A stretch of 64,000 bases of DNA from NCBI GenBank assembly GCA_905182175.1, contig CAJJAT010000029.1, positions 1 to 64,000 on the forward strand. The letters are read 5' to 3'. This DNA is from Flavobacteriales bacterium UBA1494. Its GTDB lineage: Bacteria > Bacteroidota > Bacteroidia > Flavobacteriales_E > Vicingaceae. The position numbers and the translations under genes are program-made. Of this stretch, positions 45,257 through 54,459 are shown piece after piece (position 1 is the first letter of the stretch; every line of letters starts with the position of its first letter). The notes under the pieces were generated by a model. The model saw nothing but the letters and a program-made list of their open reading frames with translations, did not search any database and was not told where the DNA came from.

Positions 45257-46236
45257 TAAAAAGTGTATATAATTGCTGTATATAAGATACCAACCAGCAT
45301 AATCACTTTAATAACTTGACTTATTATAAAAAAATGCTTTTTAGTTTTCGCCTTTCTGATTTTATTCATTAACCAAATTAATGGCAACGATATTAACACT
45401 AAAAAGTAGGTGAATGAAATCCAGTCTTCAGAATTAACTTGGATAAACTCTAAAAAGGTAATCAGGACTAATAAAAAAGCAACTGTATAATTAGCAGCTT
45501 TTTTTGCTTTCGATATACCGTAAACGATGGGGAAAGTCTTGCAACCAAAAGCTTCGTCTCCTTCAATATCCTCGCAATCTTTTATTATTTCTCGAATAAA
45601 AGTCAAAATAAAAGCAAAGGCAGAGTAGCCAACTACCCAATATAGCAAATACTTTATGCTAAACAGCAGACTCCTAATACTTTCAGTTTCTATTGTTGAA
45701 TTAACTTGTTTTTGGCTCAAATTATCAAAGAGTACGACAATTTCATAATAACCGGCAGTAAAAGGCACCAAAGCAGTAAGAGCTGCAATAATTACGTTGC
45801 CAATTAAAATCTGCTTTTTGAAATTAACTGAATAAAACCACAATAACCCCGCACTTATTAGTTGTATTAAAACCAAAAAAGGATGACCTATGGCAAAAGC
45901 AACATAAGCAGCTATAAAAATTCCAGAAACATTTACCAAAGTATGCATAAACATTGCTTGTCTTCTAGAGATCATTTTCCCAACTATCATTTGTTTGGGC
46001 TTATTTACATGGTCTAGTTTAACATCAAAATAGTCGTTTATAATGTAACCTGAAGCAGCTATTAAAACTGTTGCGCCAACCAACAAGCCAAATAGTTTTT
46101 CCGAAAGAAAAAGGTCTAAACCTGCTTGGTTTAAAAAGGGGTAAATAATTCCAAACCGGATAGCGTACTGCGTTAATGCAATTATCACCAAGTTGGGAAA
46201 TCTGATGAGGCGTAAAAAGTGAAAAATGAATTTCAT
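45256..46236 (-). CDS. UbiA-family prenyltransferase (geranylgeranylglycerol-phosphate synthase-like)
   Basis: This 326-residue membrane protein has about eight or nine helices. The two Asp-rich motifs of UbiA enzymes are present: NDYFDVKLDHVNKP (N-D-x2-D-x3-D) and IKDCEDIEGDEAFGCKTFP. In Bacteroidota such genes are usually annotated as (S)-2,3-di-O-geranylgeranylglyceryl phosphate-like synthases and sit beside maf, as here. The true substrate is not known. I use ATG 46236; a longer reading from 46365 would overlap the divergent M61 gene by 66 bases and adds a non-family sequence. Confidence 0.88.
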   Translation of the reverse strand: MKFIFHFLRLIRFPNLVIIALTQYAIRFGIIYPFLNQAGLDLFLSEKLFGLLVGATVLIAASGYIINDYFDVKLDHVNKPKQMIVGKMISRRQAMFMHTLVNVSGIFIAAYVAFAIGHPFLVLIQLISAGLLWFYSVNFKKQILIGNVIIAALTALVPFTAGYYEIVVLFDNLSQKQVNSTIETESIRSLLFSIKYLLYWVVGYSAFAFILTFIREIIKDCEDIEGDEAFGCKTFPIVYGISKAKKAANYTVAFLLVLITFLEFIQVNSEDWISFTYFLVLISLPLIWLMNKIRKAKTKKHFFIISQVIKVIMLVGILYTAIIYTF

Positions 46237-46299
46237 AGTGTTGTTATAGAATCTCAAATTTAAAGCTAGAAAGTGAATAAAGCAGATTAAATTTACATT

Positions 46300-48012
46300 A
46301 TGAAGTATGCCGTTTCCTACCAAAATCCAAATAGTCATTACATTGACATTCAGGTTGAAACTCAATCAACCAACCGTTCACAAGTAAAATTGCAATTGCC
46401 TGCTTGGCGTCCCGGAAGGTATGAGTTAGCAAACTTTGCTAAAAACATTCAGAAATGGTCTGCAAAAGACCAAAATGGAAACGTTTTGTTATCGCAAAAA
46501 TTGTCTAAAGATTTATGGGAGGTGGAATGTAAAGGCACATCAAAAGTTGTTGTTGACTATACTTATTTTGCAAATGACTTGAATGCAGGGTCTACTTTTT
46601 TAGATGAGAAGCAATTGTATATGAACCCGGTCAACTGTCTGTTGTATGATGTAGATAATCAGCAAGCAGAAAGTCAATTGGTTTTGCAATTGCCCGAAGA
46701 TTACAAAGTTGCAATCGCTTTACCGGAAACAGCTAAAAATACATTTGTTGCAAAAGACTTTGATGAGTTAGTAGACAGTCCATTTATCGCTTCGCCTTAT
46801 TTAAAGCATCATTCGTTTGAATTGAGTGGGACTATATTTCATTTATGGTTTCAAGGCGAATTTAAGCCGGATTGGGATTTATTGGAGAAAGATTTCGTCG
46901 GATTTACAAAGCCTCAAATTGAGTTGTTCGGAGATTTTCCGACAAAGGAATTTCACTATCTATTTCAAATTCTACCTCACTCTGCGTACCATGGAGTAGA
47001 GCATTCTGCTTCCACAGTAATTGCTTTAGGGCCGTCTTACAATGTCTTGAAAAGAGAGGGACGATACGAAGACCTCTTAGGTGTTTCTTCTCACGAATTA
47101 TTTCATACGTGGAATGTAAAGCGCATCCGACCAATAGAAATGCACCCGTATGATTTCTCGAAAGAGAATTACTCTAAGTTAGGTTATTTGTCGGAAGGAG
47201 CGACTACTTGGTATGGTGATGTGATGCTATATAGAGGAAAAGTGTTTGACGACGCTGCTTTTTTTAGAACGTTCAATCAAATCTTAGATCGACATTACAA
47301 TAACCCAGGATCATCTAATATGTCTGTTGCAAGTTCGTCTTATGATACATGGTTAGATGGTTATGTTATGGGTGTGCCAAATAGAAAGGCTTCTATTTAC
47401 ACTGAGGGTGCACTAATTACTTTTATGTTGGATGTTGAAATTCGAAAATTAACCAAGAATGAACAGTCGTTTGACGATGTAATGTGCTCTTTTTACAATG
47501 ATTATTATAAAAATGGCAAAGGGGTGTCAGAAGCTGACTATAAGTCTGTAGTGGAACATTTCGCATCTAAAAATTTAGACGTATTCTTCTCGGATTTCAT
47601 AAATGGCTCAAAAGACTTTAGCGAGAATTTAGAGCAATGTATGGAGTACTTTGGGCTGGAATTTCAAATGACTCCTTCCGCAACTTTTCATGAGGCATAT
47701 TTGGGTGTTAGAATCTTCGATAATAAAGTGATAACAGTGTTCCCCAATTCACATGCAGATTTAGCAGGAATTTCAGTGGGGGATGAAATTGTCATTTTAA
47801 ACGGCTTTAAAATTAACGATGACTTATCTCAATGGTTAGACTATTTTAAAGATGCACCAATCTCTATGGGAGCGTTTGACCAACATGGCAGTGCAAAACG
47901 AATTATGGTAACATTAACAGAAGACGTTTACTATTCAAAAAATGAGGTTTATTTTGTTGATGAATTAACTGAAGGACAAAAGAAGAATTTGAAAGCTTGG
48001 AGGAAATATTAA
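46300..48012 (+). CDS. M61 family peptidase (glycyl aminopeptidase-like) with PDZ domain
   Basis: The 570 residues have no signal peptide, so it is probably cytoplasmic. An N-terminal beta domain begins MKYAVSYQNPNSHYIDIQVE. The zinc motif is HELFHTWNVKRIRP (HExxH, about residue 266), with a third ligand expected in LSEGATTWYGDVML (Glu about 24 residues later). A PDZ domain near the end is seen in GVRIFDNKVITVFPNSHADL and AGISVGDEIVILNGFKI. M61 enzymes remove N-terminal Gly or Ala. It is divergent from the UbiA gene. Confidence 0.92.
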   Translation: MKYAVSYQNPNSHYIDIQVETQSTNRSQVKLQLPAWRPGRYELANFAKNIQKWSAKDQNGNVLLSQKLSKDLWEVECKGTSKVVVDYTYFANDLNAGSTFLDEKQLYMNPVNCLLYDVDNQQAESQLVLQLPEDYKVAIALPETAKNTFVAKDFDELVDSPFIASPYLKHHSFELSGTIFHLWFQGEFKPDWDLLEKDFVGFTKPQIELFGDFPTKEFHYLFQILPHSAYHGVEHSASTVIALGPSYNVLKREGRYEDLLGVSSHELFHTWNVKRIRPIEMHPYDFSKENYSKLGYLSEGATTWYGDVMLYRGKVFDDAAFFRTFNQILDRHYNNPGSSNMSVASSSYDTWLDGYVMGVPNRKASIYTEGALITFMLDVEIRKLTKNEQSFDDVMCSFYNDYYKNGKGVSEADYKSVVEHFASKNLDVFFSDFINGSKDFSENLEQCMEYFGLEFQMTPSATFHEAYLGVRIFDNKVITVFPNSHADLAGISVGDEIVILNGFKINDDLSQWLDYFKDAPISMGAFDQHGSAKRIMVTLTEDVYYSKNEVYFVDELTEGQKKNLKAWRKY

Positions 48013-48280
48013 GTATTTTAATTCCTAGTTATAAATTCGGGAATTACGAGTGTTTCTCAATTTATCTTACTGAGCGGAGTCGAAGTGCAGTCAAATTGAA
48101 CCGAGTGGCTAATTTTAAATTAAATTAAATTAAATTGATTGGCAAAACTATATCCGCGTCTTCTAGGTGCAGTAGGTTGTCAAGATTAACGAAAAGCACT
48201 TTTAGGGCTTCGACTTTGTGAAGCCTTCAAATTGCTAGGGGTGAAGCAGGAATTGCTATCCGTAATCTTTTCACTTTTAA
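48013..48280. other. Intergenic stretch with short repeats
   Basis: Apart from the interspersed repeat copy at 48068-48087, it holds four TTAAA pentamers in tandem (48115-48134) and a stem-loop GGCTTC / GAAGCC (48207-48226). No gene is seen. Confidence 0.5.
48068..48087. repeat. Short interspersed repeat, copy 2
   Basis: TACTGAGCGGAGTCGAAGTG matches the copy at 15690-15709 at 16 of 20 bases, in a 268-base gene-free spacer. Confidence 0.6.
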
Positions 48281-49420
48281 TTAATCCTCCTTAAAGAAAT
48301 CTAATGCTGATAAGTCAATAATATGAACTCCACTGTAATAGAAGTGAAGTATTTCGGAATAGTTGTATCCAAGTGCGGCCATTTCCATGGCTCCAATTTG
48401 GCATAGTCCAACTCCGTGACCAAAGCCACGACCTTTTAAAAGTACCTTATTTTCTGTTTCCTGAATGTTGAAATAGGTAGAACGTAGTCTGAACTTTCCC
48501 CTTAACTCTTCAAATGACAGGTTAGATTCAGGGAAGTATTTTAAGCGGTCTGCTAAATGAAAGTTCATATATTGCTTTTCCGATATTGTATTGGGTAGGC
48601 GGGCAGTCAAGTATTTTTTCCATTGATTTTTATCAATTTCTTTTTGCCAGGTAGCATCTTTGTGAGTTAAGCAAAAGGTATCTTTCACCGATCTTAAATA
48701 GTAGAGAGACTTGCTCCAGACATCTTCTGAATTGACTGTTTGTCCGCCACATGAGGAGTGAAATGCTGCTGTAATTAATTGAATATCTGAATCAACAATT
48801 ACGGCTCCTCTTGTTTGCATCGCCGCTTCAATAATGTTGTTAAAAAAGGTCTTTCCATGATATGCTTGACAATGAACTTCGTCACACAAATTATACCCTT
48901 CAACAACATGCTTTTCTGTATTTGCTAAAGCGTAGGTTCTGCAGATGATAGCCTGCAATTTAAAATACTCCTTTCGTGGTTTGCGGCCAACTTCTGCTTC
49001 AACTACACCGGCAACGTAATTATCTAAATCTATGTTGTTGATTAGTTGCATCTTGTTTCGTTGTGCCACAATTTTTAAATTGTCATCAAACCTTCGTTCT
49101 AGTCCCGTTGGATTAGTGCTTTTAACCATAAAATGATTGTACCAGCCAACGCCCATGAGGTTTACTTTTCGATATTTACCTATAATTTGCCCGTTCTCTT
49201 TAACTTCCACAAAACCATCAATGTACTTGATTGATAAACTCGATTTTGAGTCTAATTCTTTTATTTTTCCTGATTCAGAAAAGAGCGCATATTTTCCTGC
49301 TCTAACTGAAAAGTCAAAACTATTGACCGTCTTAGATGCAAATACTCCAATATTAATAAATTCAGCGTGAGCCGATAGAAAAAATACTAAAGTGACAAGA
49401 AGAGATAGTAGTTTACGCAT
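48281..49420 (-). CDS. SpoIID/LytB-domain protein
   Basis: This 379-residue exported protein has a signal peptide (MRKLLSLLVTLVFFLSAHA). The SpoIID domain has NNIDLDNYVAGVVEAEVGRK, LQAIICRTYALANTEKH, HCQAYHGKTFFN, TRGAVIVDSDIQLITAAFHS-SCGG and GRGFGHGVGLCQIGAMEMA. SpoIID is a lytic transglycosylase in sporulation; in non-sporulating Bacteroidota this domain presumably acts on peptidoglycan. Its start overlaps lpxB by 8 bases, so it is the last gene of a surE-lpxB operon. Confidence 0.92.
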   Translation of the reverse strand: MRKLLSLLVTLVFFLSAHAEFINIGVFASKTVNSFDFSVRAGKYALFSESGKIKELDSKSSLSIKYIDGFVEVKENGQIIGKYRKVNLMGVGWYNHFMVKSTNPTGLERRFDDNLKIVAQRNKMQLINNIDLDNYVAGVVEAEVGRKPRKEYFKLQAIICRTYALANTEKHVVEGYNLCDEVHCQAYHGKTFFNNIIEAAMQTRGAVIVDSDIQLITAAFHSSCGGQTVNSEDVWSKSLYYLRSVKDTFCLTHKDATWQKEIDKNQWKKYLTARLPNTISEKQYMNFHLADRLKYFPESNLSFEELRGKFRLRSTYFNIQETENKVLLKGRGFGHGVGLCQIGAMEMAALGYNYSEILHFYYSGVHIIDLSALDFFKED

Positions 49421-50540
49421 GGTTCAGGTCTTCAATCAATAATTCGGCCGTTGTAGCTGAAGCGCCTCCACTGCCCAACGCATTAATTAGTTCTTCAAAT
49501 TTATTGATCATCTTCAAGCGTTCGGGCGTATCGCTTAGCAGTTTTCCCAACTCTTGTTTTAATAACTTTTCGTTCAGCTTAGCTTGAATAAGTTCAGTCA
49601 CCACTTCCTGATCCATTATTAAATTCACCAAGGAGATGTACTTGATGTCTACAATTCGTTTTGCAATTTGATAAGATATGGCATTGGCTTTATAACAGAC
49701 CACCTCAGGTACTTTAAATAGAGCAGTCTCTAGGGTTGCAGTTCCTGAAGTAACCAAAGCTGCATGTGAAATCTGCAGCAAATCATAGGTCCGATTTGAA
49801 ATGATATTTAAGCTTGGGTATTTCTCGGTGAAAGGTTTGAAATAACTTAAATCAAAACTTGGTGCAGCAGCAATTACAAATTGATGTGATGGAAAGTTCT
49901 TAATTTGTCTGAGCATGATGGGAAGCATTACACCAATTTCTTGTTTTCTGCTTCCAGGTAAAATGGCAACAATGGGTTTGTTAGTTAACTCAAACTCTTT
50001 TCTTAGCGTTGCTGCTTTGGTTTCAGATTCATCTCTTTTACCAATAGCATCGAGTAGGGGGTGCCCAACAAAATCTACTTTATAACCATATTTGGCGTAG
50101 AATTCTTTCTCGAAGGGTAGAATAACAAATACCTTGTCAGTAAATTTTGCAATGTGGTGTACCCTTCCCTTCTTCCAAGCCCAAATTTGCGGAGAAATAT
50201 AATAGTAAACTTTTATTCCTAAGTTTTTTGCAAACTCAGCAATGCGTAAATTAAAACCGGGGTAGTCAATTAAAATAACAGCGTCTGGTTTGTAGTTTTT
50301 AATGTCCTTCTTGCATTCTCTTATGTTCCTAAGAATTGTTCTAAGGTTCATTATCACCTCTGCGAACCCCATAAAAGCCAAATCCCGATAATGCTTGACA
50401 ACATTAGCATCAGCTGCTTCCATTAAATCTCCGCCCCAAGCCCTAATTTTTGCTTGACTATCTTTTTTGTGAATAGCTTTAATTAGATTACTTCCATGAA
50501 GATCACCAGAGGCTTCACCTGCTATTATGTAGTATTTCAT
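49413..50540 (-). CDS. lpxB: Lipid-A-disaccharide synthase
   Basis: This 375-residue glycosyltransferase of family 19 joins UDP-diacylglucosamine to lipid X. Motifs include YYIIAGEASGDLHGSNLIKA at the start, AVILIDYPGFNLRIAEFA, YYISPQIWAWKKGRVHHIAK, AILPGSRKQEIGVMLPIML and ALVTSGTATLETALFKVPEV. It acts at the inner face of the inner membrane. It overlaps the next gene by 8 bases and the small membrane gene before it by one base. Confidence 0.96.
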   Translation of the reverse strand: MKYYIIAGEASGDLHGSNLIKAIHKKDSQAKIRAWGGDLMEAADANVVKHYRDLAFMGFAEVIMNLRTILRNIRECKKDIKNYKPDAVILIDYPGFNLRIAEFAKNLGIKVYYYISPQIWAWKKGRVHHIAKFTDKVFVILPFEKEFYAKYGYKVDFVGHPLLDAIGKRDESETKAATLRKEFELTNKPIVAILPGSRKQEIGVMLPIMLRQIKNFPSHQFVIAAAPSFDLSYFKPFTEKYPSLNIISNRTYDLLQISHAALVTSGTATLETALFKVPEVVCYKANAISYQIAKRIVDIKYISLVNLIMDQEVVTELIQAKLNEKLLKQELGKLLSDTPERLKMINKFEELINALGSGGASATTAELLIEDLNHA

Positions 50541-50842
50541 TACAGACTCCCTTTCATAAATTTATCAACGACAACAACAAAAGCCAAAACCATGGTAGCC
50601 AAAATGACTCCTTTAGCTGCTTTGTCGAGCTCAGCTCTGTAAAAAAGAAAAAATGCACCCAAGTTAATAACGGCACATAAGCTTAGCAATTTTAAGATGA
50701 TTGAAGCAAACACCATCTTTCGTAGAAACTGAGGGACAGTTAAATAGCCATAAGAAGAGAAGTAGACTATGCCCATAACAATAAACGGTAACACAATTCC
50801 TGCAAGTGTTCCGACCCAAATTTTATCGAATTTTTTCGTCAT
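50540..50842 (-). CDS. Small membrane protein between surE and lpxB
   Basis: This 100-residue protein has three predicted membrane helices (VGTLAGIVLPFIVMGIVYFS, IILKLLSLCAVINLGAFFLF, GVILATMVLAFVVVVDKFM). I do not recognise a named family. It overlaps surE by 4 bases and lpxB by one, so it is made with them. An envelope role is likely. Confidence 0.8.
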   Translation of the reverse strand: MTKKFDKIWVGTLAGIVLPFIVMGIVYFSSYGYLTVPQFLRKMVFASIILKLLSLCAVINLGAFFLFYRAELDKAAKGVILATMVLAFVVVVDKFMKGSL

Positions 50843-51609
50843 TCTTCTAGTTGTTTAATTTCTTTTAGAACGGGGTAAGCTGTTATATCGTATTGCACGG
50901 GGACTACAGAAATATAATTGTGTTTTAAGGCCCACTCATCTGTATCAGTAGCCTCTTCCTCGTGGTTTACAAACTTGCCGGTTAGCCAATAGTAAGGGTT
51001 TCCTGAAGGATCTTCTCGCTCTTGAAAATTCTCTTCCCACATTGCATTGGCTTGTCTACACACTTTAATTCCTTGAATTAAATCCGCGTTTACCGCAGGA
51101 AAGTTGACGTTCAAACAACAATTGCCCTCTAAGTGATGATTTAATGTGTAGCGAATAATTTTCTCAACGTATTCTTTAGTCGGTTCGAAGTTGGCATCAA
51201 TTCTCATGTCGTTCAATGAAAAACCAATAGAAGGAATACCTTCAATTGAACCCTCAACGGCTGCAGACATAGTGCCAGAGTAAATTACATTAATACTTGA
51301 ATTTGAACCGTGATTAATTCCTGAAACAATTAAATCAGGCTTTTCTTCGGCAACTTTTGCGGTAGCTACTTTAACACAATCAACAGGAGTTCCACTACAG
51401 CTGTATGCAGTAACTCCTTCTATTTCGAATTTCTTTATTCGAATCATCGCATTAATGGTAATTGCATGTCCCATTCCTGACTGCGGTTTGTCGGGTGCCA
51501 CCACTACTATTCTATTGGTAATTTTTTTAACGACTTCAATTAAGGTTTGGATTCCCGGTGCGGTAATTCCATCGTCGTTTGTGATTACTATAAGTGGGTT
51601 CTTCTTCAT
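50839..51609 (-). CDS. surE: 5'/3'-nucleotidase SurE
   Basis: This 256-residue protein begins MKKNPLIVITNDDGITAPGI, where the NDDG motif holds the metal-binding Asp pair. Further SurE motifs are VVAPDKPQSGMGHAITIN, SGTPVDCVKVA, GINHGSNSSINVIYSGTMSA and AAVEGSIEGIPSIGFS. It is a divalent-metal phosphatase of nucleoside monophosphates. I use ATG 51609 rather than 51681 because the family starts just before the first strand. It heads the surE-lpxB-SpoIID operon. Confidence 0.95.
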   Translation of the reverse strand: MKKNPLIVITNDDGITAPGIQTLIEVVKKITNRIVVVAPDKPQSGMGHAITINAMIRIKKFEIEGVTAYSCSGTPVDCVKVATAKVAEEKPDLIVSGINHGSNSSINVIYSGTMSAAVEGSIEGIPSIGFSLNDMRIDANFEPTKEYVEKIIRYTLNHHLEGNCCLNVNFPAVNADLIQGIKVCRQANAMWEENFQEREDPSGNPYYWLTGKFVNHEEEATDTDEWALKHNYISVVPVQYDITAYPVLKEIKQLEE

Positions 51610-51833
51610 AAAATTACTTTCAAAAATCAAAATTACTTGAATTGGGTTGGCATAAGTAGAATTCTTAGGAAGGTTTAACACATGGGGTTGTCAATAAAAG
51701 GAGAAGAGGTTTTCGATATCATCATGGCGAAGTACAGGGCAATATCTTTTAAAGTATTGGCCATAAAATAGTGACATCCTTTTTTAGATTAACGAATTGA
51801 ATTTGATGTAGATTGAAGCATTTTCTTTGAAAA

Positions 51834-53065
51834 ATGAATGGAGCAAAGGTTGTAGCTGTAATCATGTTTTTATTGCTGTCTAGCATTGCAAGTGCTCAAT
51901 TTCCTAACTGTTTGGTGTTCGACAAAGATCAATCTCAAAGCTTTGGAGCTGAGAATGGGATCACGCTTCATAAATCCCTGTATGAAAAGTCAGATGAATT
52001 TATTCCTTTAAAATGTAAATATGAAAACACATTTTGGAAGAAAAATTCTGGAATTGGGTATCGATTTATGAAAGTTGCTTTACTTCATGCGCAGGTTGAT
52101 TGGTTGACTTTTTTAGTCCAGCATGAAGCGTTTGGGCATGGGGCGAGGTATCGTTAATTTGGTTACAGTGATAACAGATTTATTCTGGATCCATTACCTC
52201 CTTTTGGTAGTGGTGGAGGAGGGATTTCTGCTGGGTTTTTTGAATGTTATGAGTTTTATTCGGATGACGAAGATGTGACAGAAACGCTTGGCGGGAATGG
52301 AGCAATTAGTATATTTTTAGAAAAAATTACTTCGAGAATTATTTTACAAAATGACATCCATTATCGTCAAGCTATTTTGAACATTTTAACCAAGAATAAT
52401 TTAGCATTTTATCTGCGGCAGGAAAATAGTGACTTTGTGGTGAATATATTAGCAGTTATGCAGATAAGCTAAACGATAGACATCAAAACATATTTCAGTA
52501 AATAAATTGGCGAAACAAAGCTTAGTCTCATTACTTCATCCTTTTCAGTGGTTTTCGGCTTAGGTGTTGGTAAATGATTACTTAATTGAGGGAAATACCT
52601 GAGGTATAAAAATGCCATCAATCCACTTTTCTAAATTTAACTACCTACCTTCAATGTGATATTATATAACCCCTTTTGGTTCGGAGTTTATCTCTACAAA
52701 TTATTTTTTCACTGACGAACAGTCTCTTCAAGTAAATTTAAAGTACGAAGATTAAACTTTTTTTGATTTTTACAGTGCAGGTAGAAAGGCTCTTAATTTA
52801 CTCCCAACACAAAAAAGTATATGTTGGGTCAGAAATGCAAGCTTGCTCTCAACCAGAGTTGCAGCTAGAAGATAGGACGTTAGTTGAAAATGAACCTCAA
52901 TTGGGTTATTTACTTCGGGCTGATGTTTCTTACTTTCCTTTCAAAGAGTCTATAGACTTCGGTTTGTTTGTGCAATTAGGGTATAAAAAGAAACGGTATG
53001 TGTTAGGCGAGAGGTTAGATAAAGGACTCTTATTGCAGTTTGGTATTTCTTTGAGAGGAAGGTGA
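51834..53065 (+). pseudogene. Exported protein gene, multiple stops and frameshifts
   Basis: ATG 51834 gives a signal peptide (MFLLLSSIASAQ) and a sequence to HEAFGHGARYR. A TAA at 52155 follows, and the same frame continues FGYSDNRFILDPLPPFGSGG and on to NFVVNILA near 52450. Then a shift leads to YADKLNDRHQNIFQ-TAA. Later pieces read NDYLIEGNT, MPSIHFSKFNYLPS, YITPFGSEFISTNYFFTDEQ with TGA, TGA and TAA codons between. A final frame KKVYVGSEMQACSQPELQLE to QFGISLRGR ends at 53065. The pieces make a single protein of about 400 residues with a barrel-like C-terminus. The family is not identified. HEAFGH is HExxxH, not the HExxH zinc motif. Confidence 0.7.
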
Positions 53066-53081
53066 ATTTTTACGGTGAATT

Positions 53082-53978
53082 TTATCGGATGTATCCGTCA
53101 TCGAAGAGTCTGCTCTTTTTAAGATAGAGCTTTTTGTTTTCAAGGTCTAAAAGAAGATTGAAACGTTTCAAAATATCCATTCCTAAAACACTCATTTTCT
53201 GTCTGCCAATTGCACCTTCAAAGAATGAAATGGGTAAATTAGAAAAGCTGATTGCTCCAACATTAAAGCTATCGACTTCTGATTTCTTAGTTTTTAAGAT
53301 GTTTCCAAAGGAGTCCTTCAGCTCACTTTCACTTAATAAAGGTAATTTCTTGTTTAGTAAATTATTCACTGCAAATTCATCATCAAAAAGTAAAGCTGCG
53401 GAATAGCCTGAGTGCAACAAGTATCTATTGTTAATTAGTTCATTTTCGATTTTAATTTTTGCTTCTATAAAGTAGAGGCCATTCTCAACTAGCAAGGGAA
53501 TCACTTCATATTCCTCAATAAATAATGGTAAGGAATTGTAAAGGTTTATGTTTAATTCATCAAAGTTTATCTCAATGAAATGCGACTTGAAAAGGTTTGG
53601 GCCAAATTTGCCGTCCGTTTCGTGTCCTGAATGCATGTTCTCTGCAACAAGGATTGAATCAAACTGCAAGGAGCCAATTTGAACCGTATTGTTTGCGCTC
53701 ATTTGTGACAAGCTATTGCCTCCCCAGCTTCCAACAGTATCTGTTACATTCCATTTAATGGAAGCTAACTTTTTAGAAGAGTTAGTAATTGTGCTAACTC
53801 CTCCAACTGCCAAGTGAAACATAAGGTGTGCTGTGTCAGAGGTATTGAAAATGGCTTCTACAGAAATGTTATTGTGATTGGTTAAAACGAAAGGAATACT
53901 GGTAACTGAATCTTGTCTGTTTTGAGCACTAACAATAGAGCTAATCAAGAGTAAAATTAAAAGGGATCTTGTCTTCAT
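53082..53978 (-). CDS. Retropepsin/pepsin-like (aspartyl protease fold) secreted protein lacking catalytic Asp motifs
   Basis: The 298 residues have a signal peptide ending VSAQ. The sequence resembles the two-lobed Asp_protease_2-like family of Bacteroidota: LMFHLAVGGVSTIT where a DTG is normally seen, IGSLQFDSILVAENMHSGHE and TDGKFGPNLFKSHFIEINFD, then YLLHSGYSAALLFDDEF in the second lobe, VGAISFSNLPISFF, and MSVLGMDILKRFNLLLDLEN at the end. Neither lobe has D-T/S-G; the second has H-S-G. It is thus probably not an active aspartic protease. It converges with the pseudogene at 51834-53065. Confidence 0.7.
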   Translation of the reverse strand: MKTRSLLILLLISSIVSAQNRQDSVTSIPFVLTNHNNISVEAIFNTSDTAHLMFHLAVGGVSTITNSSKKLASIKWNVTDTVGSWGGNSLSQMSANNTVQIGSLQFDSILVAENMHSGHETDGKFGPNLFKSHFIEINFDELNINLYNSLPLFIEEYEVIPLLVENGLYFIEAKIKIENELINNRYLLHSGYSAALLFDDEFAVNNLLNKKLPLLSESELKDSFGNILKTKKSEVDSFNVGAISFSNLPISFFEGAIGRQKMSVLGMDILKRFNLLLDLENKKLYLKKSRLFDDGYIR

Positions 53979-54128
53979 ATTAAAACAAGGTTACTGATTT
54001 TAGCTAGCTAGCTCAATAGATTTGGGATGGCTGGTTGAGTAGGTAAATTTTCAATCGAATTTTATGTGACAACTAAGAATAAAATATAAAAGGCACTTTC
54101 TGAAAGCTTAGCTAAACCCTTTTTAAAT
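53979..54128. other. Gene-free stretch
   Basis: No gene is seen. It contains the tandem GCTAGCTAGCT (54003-54013) and otherwise AT-rich sequence. The remaining part of this spacer, up to 54459, holds the VOC-like remnant and a short AT-rich leader. Confidence 0.4.
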
Positions 54129-54325
54129 TCATAATTCACTCCCCAATGGATCAATAAATTGAAAGCGTTCTATTCCGGGAAAGGAAAAAGGATCTTTAGA
54201 AATAGCAATACCTGTAGCGATAGTATTCTTTTGATTTGTGGTGCACTTTGATGCACTTAAATTATCAACGGCCCATCTACAATTTTATAGACTGCAGGTT
54301 CAAATTCATCGGAAATTCCAATATC
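54129..54325 (-). pseudogene. Remnant of a VOC/glyoxalase-family protein
   Basis: On the minus strand, ISDEFEPAVYKIVDGPLII is followed by a stop. The neighbouring frame then reads CTTNQKNTIATGIAISKDPF and FPGIERFQFIDPLGSEL before a TGA at 54129. The end FQFIDPLGSEL resembles the C-terminal strand of vicinal-oxygen-chelate (glyoxalase/bleomycin-resistance) proteins. Only the last 60 or so residues remain, in two frames, without a start. The family call is tentative. Confidence 0.4.
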
Positions 54326-54459
54326 TTATAAGTAATGTAAGTCGGTTTATCGTTTGTAATTATTCAATTAAAACAGACAGAGTAAAGCTTTACAATGTTT
54401 TCTAAGTTACTTTATTTGAAATTGATGCAGTTGTAGTGGTCGTGGGTTGGTTTTATGAC

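Noticed and set aside
46237-46365. N-terminal extension of the UbiA protein
   Set aside because: It would run into the divergent M61 gene and does not look like family sequence; ATG 46236 is the natural start.
48115-48136. Tandem TTAAA units as a CRISPR or satellite
   Set aside because: There are only four 5-base units with no spacers, a simple low-complexity run.
51610-51681. N-terminal extension of SurE
   Set aside because: SurE begins just before the NDDG strand; the extra 24 residues are not family-like.
52116-52141. HEAFGH as a zinc-protease motif in the exported pseudogene
   Set aside because: The spacing is HExxxH, not HExxH, and no further ligand is evident.
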